Translations under genes and position numbers: made by a program | The notes under the pieces: model-generated | The model's input: only the letters and a program-made list of their open reading frames with translations | Told to the model about the DNA's origin: nothing | Database searches by the model: none | NCBI GenBank assembly: GCA_017880985.1 | Contig: JADGRK010000009.1 | Location: 1-19,112 of the forward strand | Direction: 5' to 3' | From: Rhodoferax sp. | Lineage (GTDB): Bacteria > Pseudomonadota > Gammaproteobacteria > Burkholderiales > Burkholderiaceae_C | Length of the DNA stretch: 19,112 bases | In this document: positions 1 through 7,552 of the stretch, in pieces | How the letters are laid out: the number at the start of each line of letters is the position of its first letter | Numbering within the stretch: the first letter of the stretch is position 1

Positions 1-1209
1 ATTCTGGAAGTCTGGTTTGACTCCGGCACCACGCACACCACGGTGCTCAAGGGCTCGCACCCCGGCAGCGGCCATCCGGATGGCCCCGAGACCGACCTGT
101 ATCTGGAAGGCCACGACCAGCACCGCGGCTGGTTCCATTCTTCGCTGCTGACCGCTTGTGCCATGTATGACCGCGCGCCCTACAAAGGTATCTTGACGCA
201 CGGCTTCACGGTGGACAGCAAGGGCCACAAGATGAGCAAGAGCGCCGGCAACGGCGTCGATCCGCAGGAGACCAGCAAAAAGCTCGGTGCCGAAATCATC
301 CGCCTGTGGGTTGCTGCCAGCGACTACTCGGGTGACATCGCCGGTGACGACAAAATTTTGGCCCGTGTGGTGGACACCTACCGGCGCATCCGCAACACGC
401 TCAAGTTCCTGCTGGCCAATGTCAGTGACTTTGATCCGGTCAACGATGCCGTGCCGCTGAACCAGATGCTCGAAATTGACCGTTACTCCCTCGCCCGCGC
501 CGCGCAGTTGCAGGCCGACATCCTGGCGCACTACGAGGTCTATGAATTTCACCCGGTGGTGGCCAAACTACAGATTTACTGCTCAGAAGATTTAGGTTCG
601 TTTTACCTCGACATCCTGAAAGACCGGCTTTACACCACCGCCCCCAGGTCGCTGGCGCGGCGTAGTGCGCAGACCGCGCTGTGGCAAATCACACAAGCCA
701 TGCTGCGCTGGATGGCACCGTTCCTGAGCTTTACCGCTGAAGAAGCCTGGGCGGTGCTGGGCGCAGCCGGCAAAACACTGACCGAAACGAAAGACTCCAT
801 CTTCATGGACACATACGTCCAGTTGGACGCGCCCGATACTGCCTTGCTGGCCAAGTGGTCACGCATCCGGGAAATCCGCGATGCGGTGAACAAAGACATC
901 GAAGTCCTGCGCGCCGATGGCAAAGTGGGTTCGTCGCTGCAAGCCAGCGTTGCAGTTACCGTGAACGCCGACGACTACGCGCTGCTATCGAGCTTGGGCG
1001 CTGATCTGAAGTTTGTTTTCATTACATCCACTATCAATTTAATAGCCGGTGACGCGCTAGCCATACGCGCCAGCGCCTCAAATGGCATAAAGTGTGAGCG
1101 CTGCTGGCATTACCGTGACGACATTGGCATTGACCCGGCTCATCCCGGCATCTGCGGCCGCTGCACCAGCAACCTGTTTGGCGCCGGTGAAACCAGGGTG
1201 TTTGCCTGA
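1..1209 (+). CDS. ileS: Isoleucyl-tRNA synthetase, 3' part (5' end outside window)
   Basis: Class I aminoacyl-tRNA synthetase that charges tRNA(Ile) in the cytosol. The reading frame is open from base 1, so the 5' end of the gene is cut by the window. Seen: VWFDSG near the start, the DQHRGWFHSS segment typical of IleS, the class I KMSKS loop (HKMSKSAGN, bases about 229-252), the anticodon-binding helical domain, and a C-terminal zinc finger made of CERCWHYR and CGRC (bases about 1093-1170) ending in GAGETRVFA. The last base of its stop codon is the first base of the lspA start codon, so the two are probably translationally coupled. Oddity: about 60 bases just before the zinc finger (1031-1093) resemble a short repeat also found elsewhere in this window and are translated in frame. 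Identification is certain; only the N-terminal half is missing. Confidence 0.97.
   Translation: MLEVWFDSGTTHTTVLKGSHPGSGHPDGPETDLYLEGHDQHRGWFHSSLLTACAMYDRAPYKGILTHGFTVDSKGHKMSKSAGNGVDPQETSKKLGAEIIRLWVAASDYSGDIAGDDKILARVVDTYRRIRNTLKFLLANVSDFDPVNDAVPLNQMLEIDRYSLARAAQLQADILAHYEVYEFHPVVAKLQIYCSEDLGSFYLDILKDRLYTTAPRSLARRSAQTALWQITQAMLRWMAPFLSFTAEEAWAVLGAAGKTLTETKDSIFMDTYVQLDAPDTALLAKWSRIREIRDAVNKDIEVLRADGKVGSSLQASVAVTVNADDYALLSSLGADLKFVFITSTINLIAGDALAIRASASNGIKCERCWHYRDDIGIDPAHPGICGRCTSNLFGAGETRVFA
1031..1093 (+). repeat. Interspersed short repeat copy R1, inside ileS
   Basis: The stretch opens CTATCAATTTAATAGC and continues with a GCGC-rich core, CAGCGCC, then AAATGGCATAAA. It follows the same plan as copy R2 (CTATTTTTTTGATAGC, core, TAGAGCCC, then a CTTATAAA tail). 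It is translated in frame between the FVFITS strand and the zinc finger of IleS. The match is by eye and rests mainly on the shared ends and the position of the core, so assignment to the family is likely but not proven. Confidence 0.55.
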
Positions 1210-1706
1210 TGGCGCGCAGATCATCTTCCAGCGCCGGCGGCATGCTGCAATGGCTCGGGCTGGCGACTGTCATTTTGATAGCAGACCAGTTCACCAAGTT
1301 CTTGATCATTGGCTTCTACCAACTCGGTGACGCCACTTTGGTCACCAGCTTCTTCAACCTGGTGCGGGCTCACAATACCGGCGCAGCATTTTCGTTTCTG
1401 AACAGTGCCTCCGGTTGGCAGCGCTGGCTTTTCACTGTCATTGGCATACTGGCAGCAGCGCTGATTTTGTGGATGCTCAAGTCACACGCCGGCCAAAAAC
1501 TGTTTGCCTTTGCGCTGGCCTGCATTCTGGGTGGGGCGCTGGGCAACGTGATCGACCGTGTGCTGTATGGCTACGTGGTGGACTTTCTGGACTTTCATTG
1601 GCACGGCTGGCATTTCCCGGCGTTCAATGTCGCTGACAGCGCAATCACTGTGGGCGCGGCCTGTCTGATCCTCGACGAACTGCTGCGCGTGCAGCGAGGA
1701 CGCTGA
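1209..1706 (+). CDS. lspA: Lipoprotein signal peptidase (signal peptidase II)
   Basis: Inner-membrane aspartic peptidase that removes signal peptides from diacylglyceryl-modified prolipoproteins. The 165 residues match the usual family length. Seen: four hydrophobic segments, the first carrying the conserved LIADQFTK motif (D26), then the NTGAAFSFL loop (about 56-64), then the two catalytic aspartates in GNVIDR (D116) and FNVADS (D143). The ATG overlaps the ileS stop in a TGATG arrangement, and ileS-lspA is a common gene pair. No better in-frame start with a ribosome site was seen, so translation is probably coupled to ileS. It faces the quinone oxidoreductase gene tail to tail, with a repeat between them. 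Confidence 0.96.
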   Translation: MARRSSSSAGGMLQWLGLATVILIADQFTKFLIIGFYQLGDATLVTSFFNLVRAHNTGAAFSFLNSASGWQRWLFTVIGILAAALILWMLKSHAGQKLFAFALACILGGALGNVIDRVLYGYVVDFLDFHWHGWHFPAFNVADSAITVGAACLILDELLRVQRGR

Positions 1707-1736
1707 CCGCCCTGCGCTTGCCAGGCACCTCTAACG

Positions 1737-1799
1737 CTATTTTTTTGATAGCTGCTCATGCCCGTTCACTAAGGGCTAGAGCCCTAAAACTCTTATAAA
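1737..1799 (+). repeat. Interspersed short repeat copy R2, between convergent lspA and quinone reductase
   Basis: It begins CTATTTTTTTGATAGC and contains the inverted repeat AGGGC-TAGA-GCCCT (1772-1785), ending just inside the last codons of the downstream minus-strand gene. I recall very similar AT-rich/GATAGCTGCT elements scattered in many Comamonadaceae genomes; this is memory, not a search. With its hairpin and position between two converging genes, it may also act as a weak transcription terminator for either strand. Confidence 0.65.
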
Positions 1800-2788
1800 G
1801 TTAAAATCGTGCAGCCAGTCGTTTTGCGCGCTTCCAAGTCGCGGTGCGCCTGTTGCACGTCTTCGAGCTTGTAACGCTGGTCAATGCGAATGGTGACTTT
1901 GCCGCTGGTCACCGCTTCGAACAAATCATCCGCCATCGCCTGCGTTCTCTCGCGCGTGGCGATATGCGTGAAAAGAGTCTGGCGCGTCAGATAGAGTGAG
2001 CCTTTGACGCCCAACAAGCCGGGCGCAATCGGCGCCACCGGGCCGGAGGCGTTGCCAAAACTGGCCATCAGACCAAAAGGGCTAAGGCAGTCCAGCGACT
2101 TGTCCCAAGTGTCTTTGCCGACCGAGTCATAGACCACCTTGACACCCTTACCGCCGGTAATTTCTTTGACGCGGGCTAAAAAATCTTCTGTCGCATAGTT
2201 GATGACGAAGGCCGCACCATTCGCTTTGGCCAACGCACACTTGGCATCCGACCCGGCGGTTCCAATCAGTTGCAGCCCCATGGCGCGCGCCCACTGGCAG
2301 GCAATCAGGCCAACGCCACCGGCGGCCGCATGAAACAACACAAAATCGCCGGGCTGCAAGCCGCCCTGCGGCAGCGTGCGCTTGAGCAGGTATTGCGCCG
2401 TCAAGCCCTTGAGCATCATGGCCGCACCGGTCTCGAACGAGATGGCGTCAGGAAGCCTGCAAACGCACTTGGCGGGCATGACACGCAGATCGCAATAGCT
2501 GCCAGGCGGCTGACTGGCATAGGCAGCGCGATCACCGACCTTCAGATGGGTGACACCCGCGCCCACGGCTTCGACCACACCGGCCGCTTCCATGCCCAAT
2601 TGCAGCGGCATCGGCATTGGGTATAAGCCGCTGCGCTGATAAACATCAATAAAGTTCAAGCCAACCGCGTGATGGCGGATACGAATTTCACTGGGGCCGG
2701 GATCGCCCACAACGACGTTCACCAGTTTGAGTTGTTCGGGGCCGCCATTTTGATCAATGCGAATGGCGCGGGAAGTGAATTGGGTCAT
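1793..2788 (-). CDS. qor: NADPH:quinone oxidoreductase, zinc-independent MDR family
   Basis: Cytosolic medium-chain dehydrogenase/reductase of the quinone oxidoreductase type, using NADPH to reduce quinones or related enones. 331 residues, normal for the family. Seen: N-terminal GroES-like half with HHAVGLNFIDVYQRSGLYP and LGMEAAGVVEAVG, a Rossmann half with the nucleotide-binding HAAAGGVGLIACQWA motif (about 153-167), and ATEDFLARVKEITGGKGV followed by VVYDSVG. The cysteine and histidine ligands of zinc alcohol dehydrogenases are absent. The ATG is preceded by AGGAG at good spacing. It is the last gene of a likely minus-strand operon behind the SDR and Bug genes (47-base gap), so its true substrate may belong to a catabolic route served by those genes; that is inference. 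Confidence 0.9.
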   Translation of the reverse strand: MTQFTSRAIRIDQNGGPEQLKLVNVVVGDPGPSEIRIRHHAVGLNFIDVYQRSGLYPMPMPLQLGMEAAGVVEAVGAGVTHLKVGDRAAYASQPPGSYCDLRVMPAKCVCRLPDAISFETGAAMMLKGLTAQYLLKRTLPQGGLQPGDFVLFHAAAGGVGLIACQWARAMGLQLIGTAGSDAKCALAKANGAAFVINYATEDFLARVKEITGGKGVKVVYDSVGKDTWDKSLDCLSPFGLMASFGNASGPVAPIAPGLLGVKGSLYLTRQTLFTHIATRERTQAMADDLFEAVTSGKVTIRIDQRYKLEDVQQAHRDLEARKTTGCTILTL

Positions 2789-2835
2789 GTCGGATCTCCT
2801 GAAATTTGAAACAGCAAGCGCTCGCCAGCAAACAA

Positions 2836-3822
2836 TTACTGCGCCTTGAAACCACTGGCCTTGATAATGCGCGCCCAGGTTTGGGCGTAAGCATGTTCCC
2901 GACTGGTCAATTGCTGCTGCGTCATGTAGCCCACGGTCAGCCCCATCGCGGTCAAGCGGTCATGTACTTCAGGCAAGGCAATCACTTTGGCCAGCGCGGC
3001 CGAGAACCGATCGATGGTGGCCTGTGGCGTGCCTGCGGGCGCAAAAATACCGTAGTACGGCACATCCTCAAAGCCAGCCAAACCGAGCTCGGCAAAGGTC
3101 GGTACATCGGGCAAAGCGGCCTGGCGCGTGCCACCCAACACCGCCACCACGCGGATCTTGCCGGCTTTCTGGTTCTCGATAAAGTCTGGCACTGAGCCAA
3201 TACCGGCATTGATCTGGTTGCCGAGCATATCGCCCATCATGGGTGCGCTGCCGCGGTAGGGGGCGGCCTGCAAATCGAGCTGGTATTTCTCTCCAATGAC
3301 CTTGACCAAAAACTCAGGCACCGAGGCCGGTGCCGGGACTCCCACCGTGCCTTTGCCACCGCCCTGAGTGCGAATCCAGGCCACGTACTCATTCATCGAC
3401 TTGACCGGTGTACCGCCAGAGACCGCAAGCGCGTTGACAAAGGTGGCAAATCCGCCAACTGCCACAAAATCCTGAGACGGATTGAAGCCCGGGTTTTTCA
3501 CGACCAGGGGCAGAATCGAGATCGTGTGATCATGCGACAGGAACAGCGTCGTGCCGTCAGCGGGCGCAGCCTTGAGCGCCTGGGCCGCAATCTGACCCCC
3601 CGCGCCGGCCCGGTTCTCGACAATGATCGAGGTACCCAATTGATCTTTCAACTTGTCAGCCAGCACACGCGCAATGGCATCGGTGCCGCCGCCCGGTGGA
3701 AAACCGACCATGATTTTGATTGCGCCGGTTTGTGCCGTTGCCAGACCGCCCAGCAACAAAGCGCTCAGCGCCAGCGTGTGACGAAGGGCACGAGACAGGC
3801 CCCACAAAGATGATCCAACCAT
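2836..3822 (-). CDS. Bug/TctC-family tripartite tricarboxylate transporter substrate-binding protein
   Basis: Periplasmic binding protein of the Bug family, which captures a small carboxylate or similar solute for a TctAB-type permease. About 328 residues, normal length. Seen: an N-terminal signal peptide (charged start, LALSALLLGG core, cut near ATAQ), then the family's VGFPPGGGTDAIARVLA segment, VENRAGAGGQIAA, and the PDVPTFAELG loop. Start choice: the open frame extends upstream to 3861, but a GGAGA at 3828-3832 sits 6 bases before the ATG at 3822 (another ATG is at 3825), and the signal peptide fits these starts. It lies between the SDR and quinone reductase genes and has no permease genes next to it; the tctBA pair at 10580-12592 is a possible but unproven partner. 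Confidence 0.92.
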   Translation of the reverse strand: MVGSSLWGLSRALRHTLALSALLLGGLATAQTGAIKIMVGFPPGGGTDAIARVLADKLKDQLGTSIIVENRAGAGGQIAAQALKAAPADGTTLFLSHDHTISILPLVVKNPGFNPSQDFVAVGGFATFVNALAVSGGTPVKSMNEYVAWIRTQGGGKGTVGVPAPASVPEFLVKVIGEKYQLDLQAAPYRGSAPMMGDMLGNQINAGIGSVPDFIENQKAGKIRVVAVLGGTRQAALPDVPTFAELGLAGFEDVPYYGIFAPAGTPQATIDRFSAALAKVIALPEVHDRLTAMGLTVGYMTQQQLTSREHAYAQTWARIIKASGFKAQ

Positions 3823-3919
3823 CATTTTCTCCATTTGATAAAAACAACAATCCCTTGGCAATTTACCACGCAGACCGGCTTGATCAGCCTGCCCGACGGG
3901 TCAGTGCCGCTGACGCGGT

Positions 3920-4714
3920 TCAAAAGGTGCCAGGGTAAGCGCCGCCATCGGCCAGCACGTTCTGGCCATTGATGTAGCCAGCCTGCTGGCTGCACAAGAA
4001 GGCGCAGATGGCGCCAAATTCTTGCACCGTGCCAAAGCGCCGTGCCGGGATGGTATTGCGTCGTGCCGCCATCACAGCCTCCAGCGCCTGACCCGACCTT
4101 TCGGCCGCTCCTTGCATAATGCCCCGCAGTCGATCTGTGTCAAATGCGCCCGGCAGCAAATTATTCATCGTAACGCCCTGGGCCGCGAGCTTGCTGCGCG
4201 AAACCCCCGCCACAAAACCGGTCAGGCCGCAGCGCGCACCGTTGGACAGACCCAGGATGTCAATCGGTGCTTTCACCGCACTCGACGTGATATTGATGAT
4301 GCGCCCGAACCCGCGCGCCGCCATGCCGTCCACCGTCGCCTTGATCAATTCAATCGGCGTGAGCATATTGGCGTCGACCGCCTTGATCCAGGCCGCCCGG
4401 TCCCACTCGCGAAAGTCGCCGGTCGGCGGGCCGCCGGCGTTAGTCACCACAATGTCAAAGTCCGGGCGCACCGAAAATACCGCCTGGCGACCCTCACTGC
4501 TTGTGATATCTGCTGCAACAAATGTGACTGTAGCTCCCGTCCTACCTTCGTGGGCAGCTATTAATTGACTAGCAGATTGCTCCAGCGCCTGAGCCCCACG
4601 CGCCACCATCAGCAGGTTAACCCCTTCCTGCACCAGCGCCTGCGCACAGCCAAAGCCCAGGCCCTTGCTGGCGCCACACACCAGTGCCCATTTGCCAGCG
4701 ATTCCCAAATCCAT
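3920..4714 (-). CDS. SDR-family oxidoreductase with SxxxR in place of YxxxK
   Basis: Short-chain dehydrogenase/reductase with a Rossmann fold, often annotated as 3-oxoacyl-ACP-reductase-like. From the ATG at 4714 it has 264 residues. Seen: cofactor motif CGASKGLG (13-20), TNAGGPP, NITSSAV with the expected serine, and the C-terminal GQNVLADGGAYPG. The usual catalytic YxxxK is replaced by LSNGARCGL, so tyrosine and lysine positions read S and R. I know this SN..R form from a subgroup of SDRs, so it need not be inactive, but the mechanism and substrate are unclear. The frame extends to a GTG at 4723; GAGGTG (4721-4726) at 6 bases before the ATG favours 4714. Residues about 53-70 are encoded by a stretch resembling the window's interspersed repeat. 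First gene of the minus-strand set running into the Bug gene. Confidence 0.88.
   Translation of the reverse strand: MDLGIAGKWALVCGASKGLGFGCAQALVQEGVNLLMVARGAQALEQSASQLIAAHEGRTGATVTFVAADITSSEGRQAVFSVRPDFDIVVTNAGGPPTGDFREWDRAAWIKAVDANMLTPIELIKATVDGMAARGFGRIINITSSAVKAPIDILGLSNGARCGLTGFVAGVSRSKLAAQGVTMNNLLPGAFDTDRLRGIMQGAAERSGQALEAVMAARRNTIPARRFGTVQEFGAICAFLCSQQAGYINGQNVLADGGAYPGTF
4521..4568 (-). repeat. Interspersed short repeat copy R3, inside the SDR gene
   Basis: Read on the minus strand it runs TCAATTAATAGCTGCC, then a core with GGGAGCTACAG, matching the ATAGCTGC head and GGGCTAGAG/GGGAGCTACAG tail of copies R2 and R4. It encodes the LIAAHEGRTGATVTF part of the SDR protein, between a helix and the next strand, where length variation is tolerated. 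The element points in the same direction as the gene. Match made by eye. Confidence 0.55.
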
Positions 4715-4761
4715 AATAATCACCTCAATAAATAATGTTGCTCGATTGCCATGATAAGAGC

Positions 4762-4806
4762 AAACTATAAGTTTTCTGGCACAGTACGCCAGTCTGCCTA
4801 TAGTTT
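4762..4806. promoter_or_regulatory. 45-bp nested inverted repeat in the divergent SDR / exported-protein intergenic region
   Basis: AAACTATA (4762-4769) is the exact inverse complement of TATAGTTT (4799-4806), and CTGGC (4776-4780) is that of GCCAG (4788-4792). Both pairs share the same centre, base 4784. It sits in the 163-base gap between the divergent genes starting at 4714 (minus) and 4878 (plus), so it is better placed as a two-part operator or an upstream-leader hairpin than as a terminator. No regulator gene is adjacent. Function is inference. Confidence 0.5.
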
Positions 4807-4877
4807 ATTATTAGCTCGCACGCCGGTACCAGACCAACGCAATTCAAGGCCTTGTTCATTTCAACTCGGTTGTCATC

Positions 4878-5531
4878 ATGCTGCGCACTTTTTTGATCGT
4901 CCTGTTTGCATGGTCTGCGGCGGTGAGCGCGGGGAATGCAGCCGATTTCAGCTTCTCCAACGCGGACCCGGCTGACGAGGCGCAGCAAGATGAGCAGCAA
5001 GCCAGAGTCACGTCGATGCTGCTCACGCCGTGCCGCAACAAGATCAAGAACCAGAAAATCCTGGTGCTGATTGGTGAGAGTCAAAATGGCAGGGTACGCG
5101 CCAACCAGTCGGCCTTCAGTCCACATTTCGATGCCATCAATTCGCGCTTGCGCTCGCTCGGCCTGAGAACCTACACGCAAGCCCAAATCCGCCAACAGGT
5201 GGCGCAGGCCGAGATTGATGCGTACTTCAAGAACGATCCCGATGCCGCGATCGGTGCTTCCAGGCGAATGGCAGCGCAGTACATCCTCAAGGGCCTGATC
5301 ACCACGAACGCCAGCCTCAACCAGATGGTCAATGTCAACCAGGTCAATATCAGCATGAACTTCACCTTGACCGGTGCCAACGGCAAGATGATTTCGCAGG
5401 CCAGCGCCGAGAACGCCAGCTATGCCGGGCAAGATACCTCGGGCATGGCACTGACTTTGATCAACGAGCGCGCCGACGAGCTGGTAGCTTCGTTGTACAG
5501 CGACTATTGCCAAAATGCCGGCGTGCGCTAG
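4878..5531 (+). CDS. Exported protein of unknown function, possibly LpoB/CsgG-like fold
   Basis: 217 residues with a clear signal peptide (LRTFLIVLFAWSAAVSA, cut near GNA-AD), so it is predicted to act in the periplasm or beyond. I do not recognise a named family. Visible: an acidic, Gln-rich stretch (30-42), a strand KILVLIGES, a region with IDAYFKNDPDAAIGASRRMAAQ, a Q/N-rich strand pair LNQMVNVNQVNISMNFTL, and only two cysteines in the mature part (C52 and C211), which could form one disulfide joining the two ends. The alternation (variable factor, possible R/Q helix, AAQYILKG, then a strand with internal exposure) recalls LpoB/CsgG-type outer-membrane factors, as does the next gene. No strong ribosome site is seen before the ATG. 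It is first in a plus-strand set with the CsgG-like and kinase genes. The function call is weak; the gene itself is likely real. Confidence 0.75.
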   Translation: MLRTFLIVLFAWSAAVSAGNAADFSFSNADPADEAQQDEQQARVTSMLLTPCRNKIKNQKILVLIGESQNGRVRANQSAFSPHFDAINSRLRSLGLRTYTQAQIRQQVAQAEIDAYFKNDPDAAIGASRRMAAQYILKGLITTNASLNQMVNVNQVNISMNFTLTGANGKMISQASAENASYAGQDTSGMALTLINERADELVASLYSDYCQNAGVR

Positions 5532-5578
5532 ACCCTCACCTGTGTAACCAGACCTTCTACTTTTACCGGTGCAAACTT

Positions 5579-6391
5579 ATGAACATCCATCTTTTCAATT
5601 CCTCCAGGCTGGTCGCATTGACCGCACTGTTCGCGCTTTGCGCGCTCGGCACTGAGGTCCTGGCGCAGCCCACTTTTGGCAACCCGTCACCAACGGCGGG
5701 CAGCTCAACCTCAGACAAAGCCAACGCTGCGGCAGACGCGGCAGCCTACCGGGAGGTTGACTATGTGAACAAGGCGACCAGGGGCCCGGCGCTGGTCGTT
5801 ATCCCGGGTGACGTGAAAAGCAATAACGCCACCTTTATGCAGAAGTTCGGCCCCAACAATATTGCAGATTTTGCCGAGCTTGAGCTCTCCAATGCCAACT
5901 TTCCGGTGCTGGAACGCAACAACCTGGGCAACCTGCTACAGGAAATCTCGCTCGCCTACAACCTGGGCGACGTCGCCAGTGCGCGTAAAACCATGAAGGT
6001 CGGCAAACTCAAAACCACCAAGTGGGTCGTCAAGTTCGATATTCTCAAGGCCGAGCAGATCGCTGAAAACAAGAAGGGCTTTGATGGCCGGGCGGTCGGC
6101 GGCCTGCTGTCAATGTTTGGTGGCATGGGCGCGGCCGGGCATGTGGCCGGCTCGGTACAAACCCAGGATTCAACCGGCGTGTGGCTGATCGGCATGCGCT
6201 ACAAAATCATGGACGCCAACACCACCGAGCAGGTGGCCCAAGGCTACAAAGAACTCAAAATGGAAGTCGGTGCCAGCCAGACCAGCGTGATGGGGGTGTC
6301 TGAAGGGGCGAAGGGTGGCGTTGGCCTTGACACCATGGTGCAGCGACTGGTGCAAACAGCCGTTTGGGATATCGACTCCAAATACAAATAA
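5579..6391 (+). CDS. CsgG-family-like exported protein
   Basis: 270 residues from the ATG at 5579. The frame is open upstream to 5507, but a signal peptide (LVALTALFALCALGTEVLAQ) begins only after this ATG. Seen: a low-complexity A/S/T linker after the signal, then the CsgG-like block FPVLERNNLGNLLQEISLAYNLG followed by KLKTTKWVVKFDILKAEQ, a Gly/Met-rich segment GGLLSMFGGMGAAGHVAGS (pore- or loop-like), a strand TGVWLIGMRYKIMDA, and a C-terminal helix with LVQTAVWDI. CsgG itself is a lipoprotein secretion channel for curli; here I see no lipobox cysteine at the cleavage site and no csgBAEF genes nearby, so curli secretion is not supported. It is 47 bases after the previous gene and 33 before the kinase, suggesting one transcript and a shared envelope role. 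Confidence 0.78.
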   Translation: MNIHLFNSSRLVALTALFALCALGTEVLAQPTFGNPSPTAGSSTSDKANAAADAAAYREVDYVNKATRGPALVVIPGDVKSNNATFMQKFGPNNIADFAELELSNANFPVLERNNLGNLLQEISLAYNLGDVASARKTMKVGKLKTTKWVVKFDILKAEQIAENKKGFDGRAVGGLLSMFGGMGAAGHVAGSVQTQDSTGVWLIGMRYKIMDANTTEQVAQGYKELKMEVGASQTSVMGVSEGAKGGVGLDTMVQRLVQTAVWDIDSKYK

Positions 6392-6424
6392 GCAGGTAAG
6401 TCCGTCTCTCCTCAGGAAAACAAA

Positions 6425-7552
6425 ATGCCCGGCATCACCAAACTCGGTAAATACCTGATCCGGCGAGAACTCGGAAAAGGGGCGATGGGGGTCGTCTATG
6501 AAGGTTTTGATCCGGTCATTGAACGCACGGTAGCCATTAAAACCATACTGCCCAAGCAGTTGGTGGCGACCGAGGCGACGGATGTCATGGCCCGTTTCAA
6601 ACGCGAGGCGCAGGCGGCCGGGCGTCTGAGCCACCCGGGCATCGTCGCGGTCTATGACTATGGCGAAGCGGTCGCGGAAGATGATCGCACACTGGTGGCG
6701 GGGGCTGACGGCCTGGAGGATGGCGGGCAAACCATCGCTTTCATCGCCATGGAATTCGTCAAAGGCCGCGAGCTGCGTGACTATTTTGAGGCCAACGAGC
6801 GCTTCGCGCTGCCTGAAGTCAATCGCCTGATGGGCGAAATACTGGCCGCGTTGGGCCATGCGCATGCCCACGGCGTGGTGCACCGCGACATCAAGCCAGC
6901 CAACATCATTGTGCTCGACAACGGCAGCCTGAAGATCGCCGACTTTGGCATCGCGCGCATCGAGAAATCCGAGCTGACGCAAGTGGGAACCCTGATGGGT
7001 ACGCCGACCTATATGTCGCCCGAGCAGTTCATGGGCCAGACCGTGGACGGTCGCAGTGACCTGTTTTCATGCGGCGTCATCCTGTACCAATTTTTGACCG
7101 GCGAAAAACCCTTTGCCGGCAACAACACCACCATCATGTACAAGGTGTTGCACGAGGAGCCGCTGGCACCCTCGATGCTCAATGTGGCACTGCCACCTGC
7201 CTTTGATGCGGTGGTGAAAAAAGCCATGGCCAAGAATCCGGACCAGCGTTTTCAGACCGCAGCGGAGTTTGCCGCCGCGATTGAGGCGGCTGTCGCCAAC
7301 CCCGCTTGGGATGCGACCCTGGTCAGTGGCGCCAACACCGGCACCAAGACGGCTGCACCGCCAGCCGCCGCCAGCGGCGGCGAAAGCGCCCGTATCAACC
7401 AAATCGTCATCCAACCAGTTGCTGATGGGTGCGCTGGCAGGGCTGACGCTGGTGATTGCCGCCGGTGCGTACTTTTACTTCGGGAAAGACGGCGGCGCGC
7501 CGGTCCCGCTGGCGCAAACTGCCGCACTAGCGTTGGCAACTGTCGCCACTGA
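6425..7552 (+). CDS. Ser/Thr protein kinase (Hanks type), frame broken before its membrane segment
   Basis: Phosphorylates Ser/Thr of target proteins. The kinase domain is intact: glycine loop GKGAMG (17-22), ATP-anchoring K39, catalytic loop HRDIKPAN (D155), metal-binding DFG (D173), TYMSPEQ, and a helical lobe ending about residue 290. There is an inserted loop after YDYGEAVAEDD. Bacterial kinases of this kind usually continue through a linker and a transmembrane helix to an outside domain. In this frame the linker turns into a Cys/Arg-rich tail with no family look and stops at 7552. In the next frame a clear membrane helix (LLMGALAGLTLVIAAGAYF, from 7416) continues to a stop at 7628. The shift lies at about 7350-7390, at a strong GC hairpin. 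The real gene is thus probably 6425-7628 with a frameshift, and even then the outside domain is missing. Confidence 0.85.
   Translation: MPGITKLGKYLIRRELGKGAMGVVYEGFDPVIERTVAIKTILPKQLVATEATDVMARFKREAQAAGRLSHPGIVAVYDYGEAVAEDDRTLVAGADGLEDGGQTIAFIAMEFVKGRELRDYFEANERFALPEVNRLMGEILAALGHAHAHGVVHRDIKPANIIVLDNGSLKIADFGIARIEKSELTQVGTLMGTPTYMSPEQFMGQTVDGRSDLFSCGVILYQFLTGEKPFAGNNTTIMYKVLHEEPLAPSMLNVALPPAFDAVVKKAMAKNPDQRFQTAAEFAAAIEAAVANPAWDATLVSGANTGTKTAAPPAAASGGESARINQIVIQPVADGCAGRADAGDCRRCVLLLRERRRRAGPAGANCRTSVGNCRH

Noticed and set aside
3900..3914. GTCAG-TGCCG-CTGAC hairpin downstream of the SDR gene as a terminator
   Set aside because: The stem is only 5 bp and no T run follows, so the SDR and Bug genes more likely share a transcript.
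4725..5513. Minus-strand 262-codon frame opposite the 4878 gene
   Set aside because: Antisense to a gene with a signal peptide. The composition looks like a shadow and no motif is present.
5579..6391. A curli secretion locus
   Set aside because: The CsgG-like protein lacks a lipobox and no csgA, B, E or F genes are beside it.
6170..6982. Minus-strand 270-codon frame opposite the CsgG-like and kinase genes
   Set aside because: Spans the junction of two real plus-strand genes, His/Asp-rich, no family look.
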